From Candidatus Gastranaerophilales bacterium Zag_111 (GTDB lineage Bacteria; Cyanobacteriota; Vampirovibrionia; Gastranaerophilales; Gastranaerophilaceae): DNA of 34,404 nucleotides. The translations under genes were made by a program, and so were the position numbers. This document shows, one piece after another, positions 32,891-34,404 of this stretch (positions within the stretch are counted from its first letter, which is position 1; the number at the start of each line of letters is the position of its first letter). The DNA lies in contig MOYD01000062.1 of the NCBI GenBank assembly GCA_001899395.1, positions 48,389 to 82,792 of the forward strand, written 5' to 3'. The notes below the pieces were generated by a model, which was given only the letters and a program-made list of their open reading frames with translations, made no database searches and was not told the origin of the DNA.

Positions 32891-34404
32891 ATGTATATAA
32901 AACAGTTAGAGATAGATAATTTTAAATCATTTGCCAATAAATCAGATATCCCTTTATTAAAAGGGTTTACAACTGTTTCCGGACCAAACGGCTCCGGCAA
33001 AAGTAATATTATTGACAGTATTATGTTTGCGCTTGGTCTAAGAACCGGCAGTGCTCTTCGTATTGAAAATCTATCTGATTTTATTACCACATTCAACAAC
33101 AAAAACGAAGCCATGGTAAAAGTCATTTTTGGTGATGTTGACGGGAATAATGAATTATCTGTTGCAAGACGCATTAAAAAGACAAACCAGGGGTTTGCAA
33201 GTACATACTATCTGAATGACAAAATTGACACGCTGACAAACATCAGAACAATTTTAGAAAAATATAATATCACACCAAACAGTTACAACGTAATGATGCA
33301 GGGTGATGTTACAAGTATTGTCATGTGTTCATCAAAAAACCGCCGCGGGATTATTGATGAAATCGCCGGCGTTGCTGATTTTGACAGACGTATAGACCAG
33401 GCAACAAACGAGCTTAAAACAGTTGAACAACGTGTTTCGACTGCATCTTTAATTCTGGCGGAAGTTGAGCAAAGTTTAGAGCAGCTAAAAGCAGAACGAG
33501 AGATTGCGCTCAAATATAAAAAACTGCAAGAAGAAAAATCAGACCTTGAATCTCAAATCAGCACGGTTAAATTCTTTGACCTGAAACGCAACCTTGAACT
33601 TGCGCATGAAAACATTCTTCAATCCAACAAAAAATTAAAAGAAGAACAGGCAAACAAAGCGGATTTAGAAGAAAAAATAAAACTTATCAATGATAAATAC
33701 AAAGAGCTTGATGCAAAACTTAAAGAGCAAGGCGAAGATGAGCGTAACAAATTAAAAGACAGTCAAAGCGACCTGTCTGCACGAATTCAAACCAAGAAAA
33801 ACGCTATTGACTATTCACAAACTCAAATTCAAAAAGGCTTACAGTCTATTGAAAACGCTAAAAACGGTATTGAATCCTACAAGAAAAAAATCGAAGATGA
33901 ACGCTTAAATATCAAGCTTGCGCATGACAAAACAGGCATAATTGAAACTCAATTAAAAGAGAAAAAAGACGAACTCGCCAAAAAACTTTCTGACATTTCG
34001 GGTCTAAGTTCCACTGCTGATAAATATATCCAGCAGCGCAACGAGGTATCAAAAGAACTTGATACACTAAAAGACAAAGATAACGAGTTATTAAAAGAAT
34101 CTTTGCCAAAAGAAAATGACTTGAAAAATCTTAAAAAAGAAGTCGCTGAAGCAAAAGAATTCATCAAAAACGCTCAAAATGCCAAAAATAACTTTGCTGA
34201 TGATAAATCATTAAAAGAACTTCAAGTTAATGACCTGAAAAAAGAAATGGATGAATTAAAAGAAATTCAAACCAAAACAATGCAGGAGTTAGACAACGCA
34301 AAGACTGCTATTGAGCAATATGACTACGATGTGCGAGCAGCATACAGAAAGTTTTCAGATATGGAAGCTCAGCGCCGTGCGGTTTCGTCATCCGGTTCTA
34401 GTCT
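32891..34404 (+). CDS. smc: Chromosome segregation ATPase SMC, N-terminal part
   Basis: The frame opens at ATG 32891 and runs off the window after ~504 codons. SMC dimers use ATP to load on and extrude DNA loops, organising the chromosome with ScpAB. The head begins MYIKQLEIDNFKSFANKSDI and holds the Walker A motif GPNGSGKSN (~31-39). NVMMQGDVTSIVMCSSKNRR and IIDEIAGVADFDRRI (~150-165) are conserved N-terminal-head sequences. From ~residue 170 on it is a long charged coiled coil, cut by the window edge. The PLLKGFTTVSGPNGSGKSN and QGDVT forms match what I recall of cyanobacterial SMC rather than the usual bacterial 'QG(R/K)..' form. The start is set by homology, with a weak AGG upstream. Confidence 0.95.
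   Translation, partial: MYIKQLEIDNFKSFANKSDIPLLKGFTTVSGPNGSGKSNIIDSIMFALGLRTGSALRIENLSDFITTFNNKNEAMVKVIFGDVDGNNELSVARRIKKTNQGFASTYYLNDKIDTLTNIRTILEKYNITPNSYNVMMQGDVTSIVMCSSKNRRGIIDEIAGVADFDRRIDQATNELKTVEQRVSTASLILAEVEQSLEQLKAEREIALKYKKLQEEKSDLESQISTVKFFDLKRNLELAHENILQSNKKLKEEQANKADLEEKIKLINDKYKELDAKLKEQGEDERNKLKDSQSDLSARIQTKKNAIDYSQTQIQKGLQSIENAKNGIESYKKKIEDERLNIKLAHDKTGIIETQLKEKKDELAKKLSDISGLSSTADKYIQQRNEVSKELDTLKDKDNELLKESLPKENDLKNLKKEVAEAKEFIKNAQNAKNNFADDKSLKELQVNDLKKEMDELKEIQTKTMQELDNAKTAIEQYDYDVRAAYRKFSDMEAQRRAVSSSGSS

Noticed and set aside
32878-34167. Minus-strand ORFs over the right end
   Set aside because: They are antisense to the clear smc reading frame.

Overview
The window is AT-rich chromosomal DNA from a diderm (outer-membrane) bacterium. 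Several features point to the non-photosynthetic sister lineage of Cyanobacteria (Vampirovibrionia/'Melainabacteria', for example gut Gastranaerophilales). The SMC N-terminus has a cyanobacterial-type signature (PLLKGFTTVSGPNGSGKSN followed by a QGDVT motif). infC is not followed by rpmI-rplT. There are many 'KAFTxAEV' prepilin leaders, and a TonB/ExbBD system sits next to a two-partner secretion system. This assignment is inference from remembered family features; no database search was possible.

Layout. (1) 1-12105, minus strand: the N-terminal ~4035 codons of a giant secreted adhesin (TpsA/filamentous-haemagglutinin type), cut off by the window edge, with its outer-membrane transporter TpsB transcribed divergently at 12289-14214. 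(2) 14223-16845: an XRE regulator divergent from a prepilin-like gene, an unknown gene and a GT2 glycosyltransferase, with a repeated GCAAAAT motif in the shared promoter region. (3) About 16850-18450: a gene-poor, decayed stretch holding a higBA toxin-antitoxin pair broken by frameshifts, an orphan ORF and short 11-bp-period direct repeats, ending at tRNA-Phe. (4) 18592-22752: infC (probably started at AUA), a 47-residue orphan protein, and a secreted TPR protein overlapping a tRNA-dihydrouridine synthase gene. (5) 22785-27062: two paralogous exported proteins, then tonB-exbB-exbD-exbD. (6) 27124-31226, minus strand: two tandem large proteins joining a type IV prepilin leader, YadA/Hep_Hag-like 'N-T-A-x-G' repeats and a C-terminal S74 (endosialidase-type) intramolecular chaperone. 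(7) 31417-32808: an MFS exporter. (8) From 32891: smc, running off the window.

The common theme is the cell surface: a giant TPS adhesin, pilin-like proteins made by a prepilin-peptidase route, a glycosyltransferase, and TonB energy coupling. The most unusual item is the prepilin + trimeric-adhesin-head-like repeat + S74 chaperone architecture, present in two tandem copies. Also notable are the helical inserts in the giant adhesin, the decayed higBA pair, the motif array between the XRE regulator and the prepilin gene, and two genes whose promoters predict leaderless transcripts.
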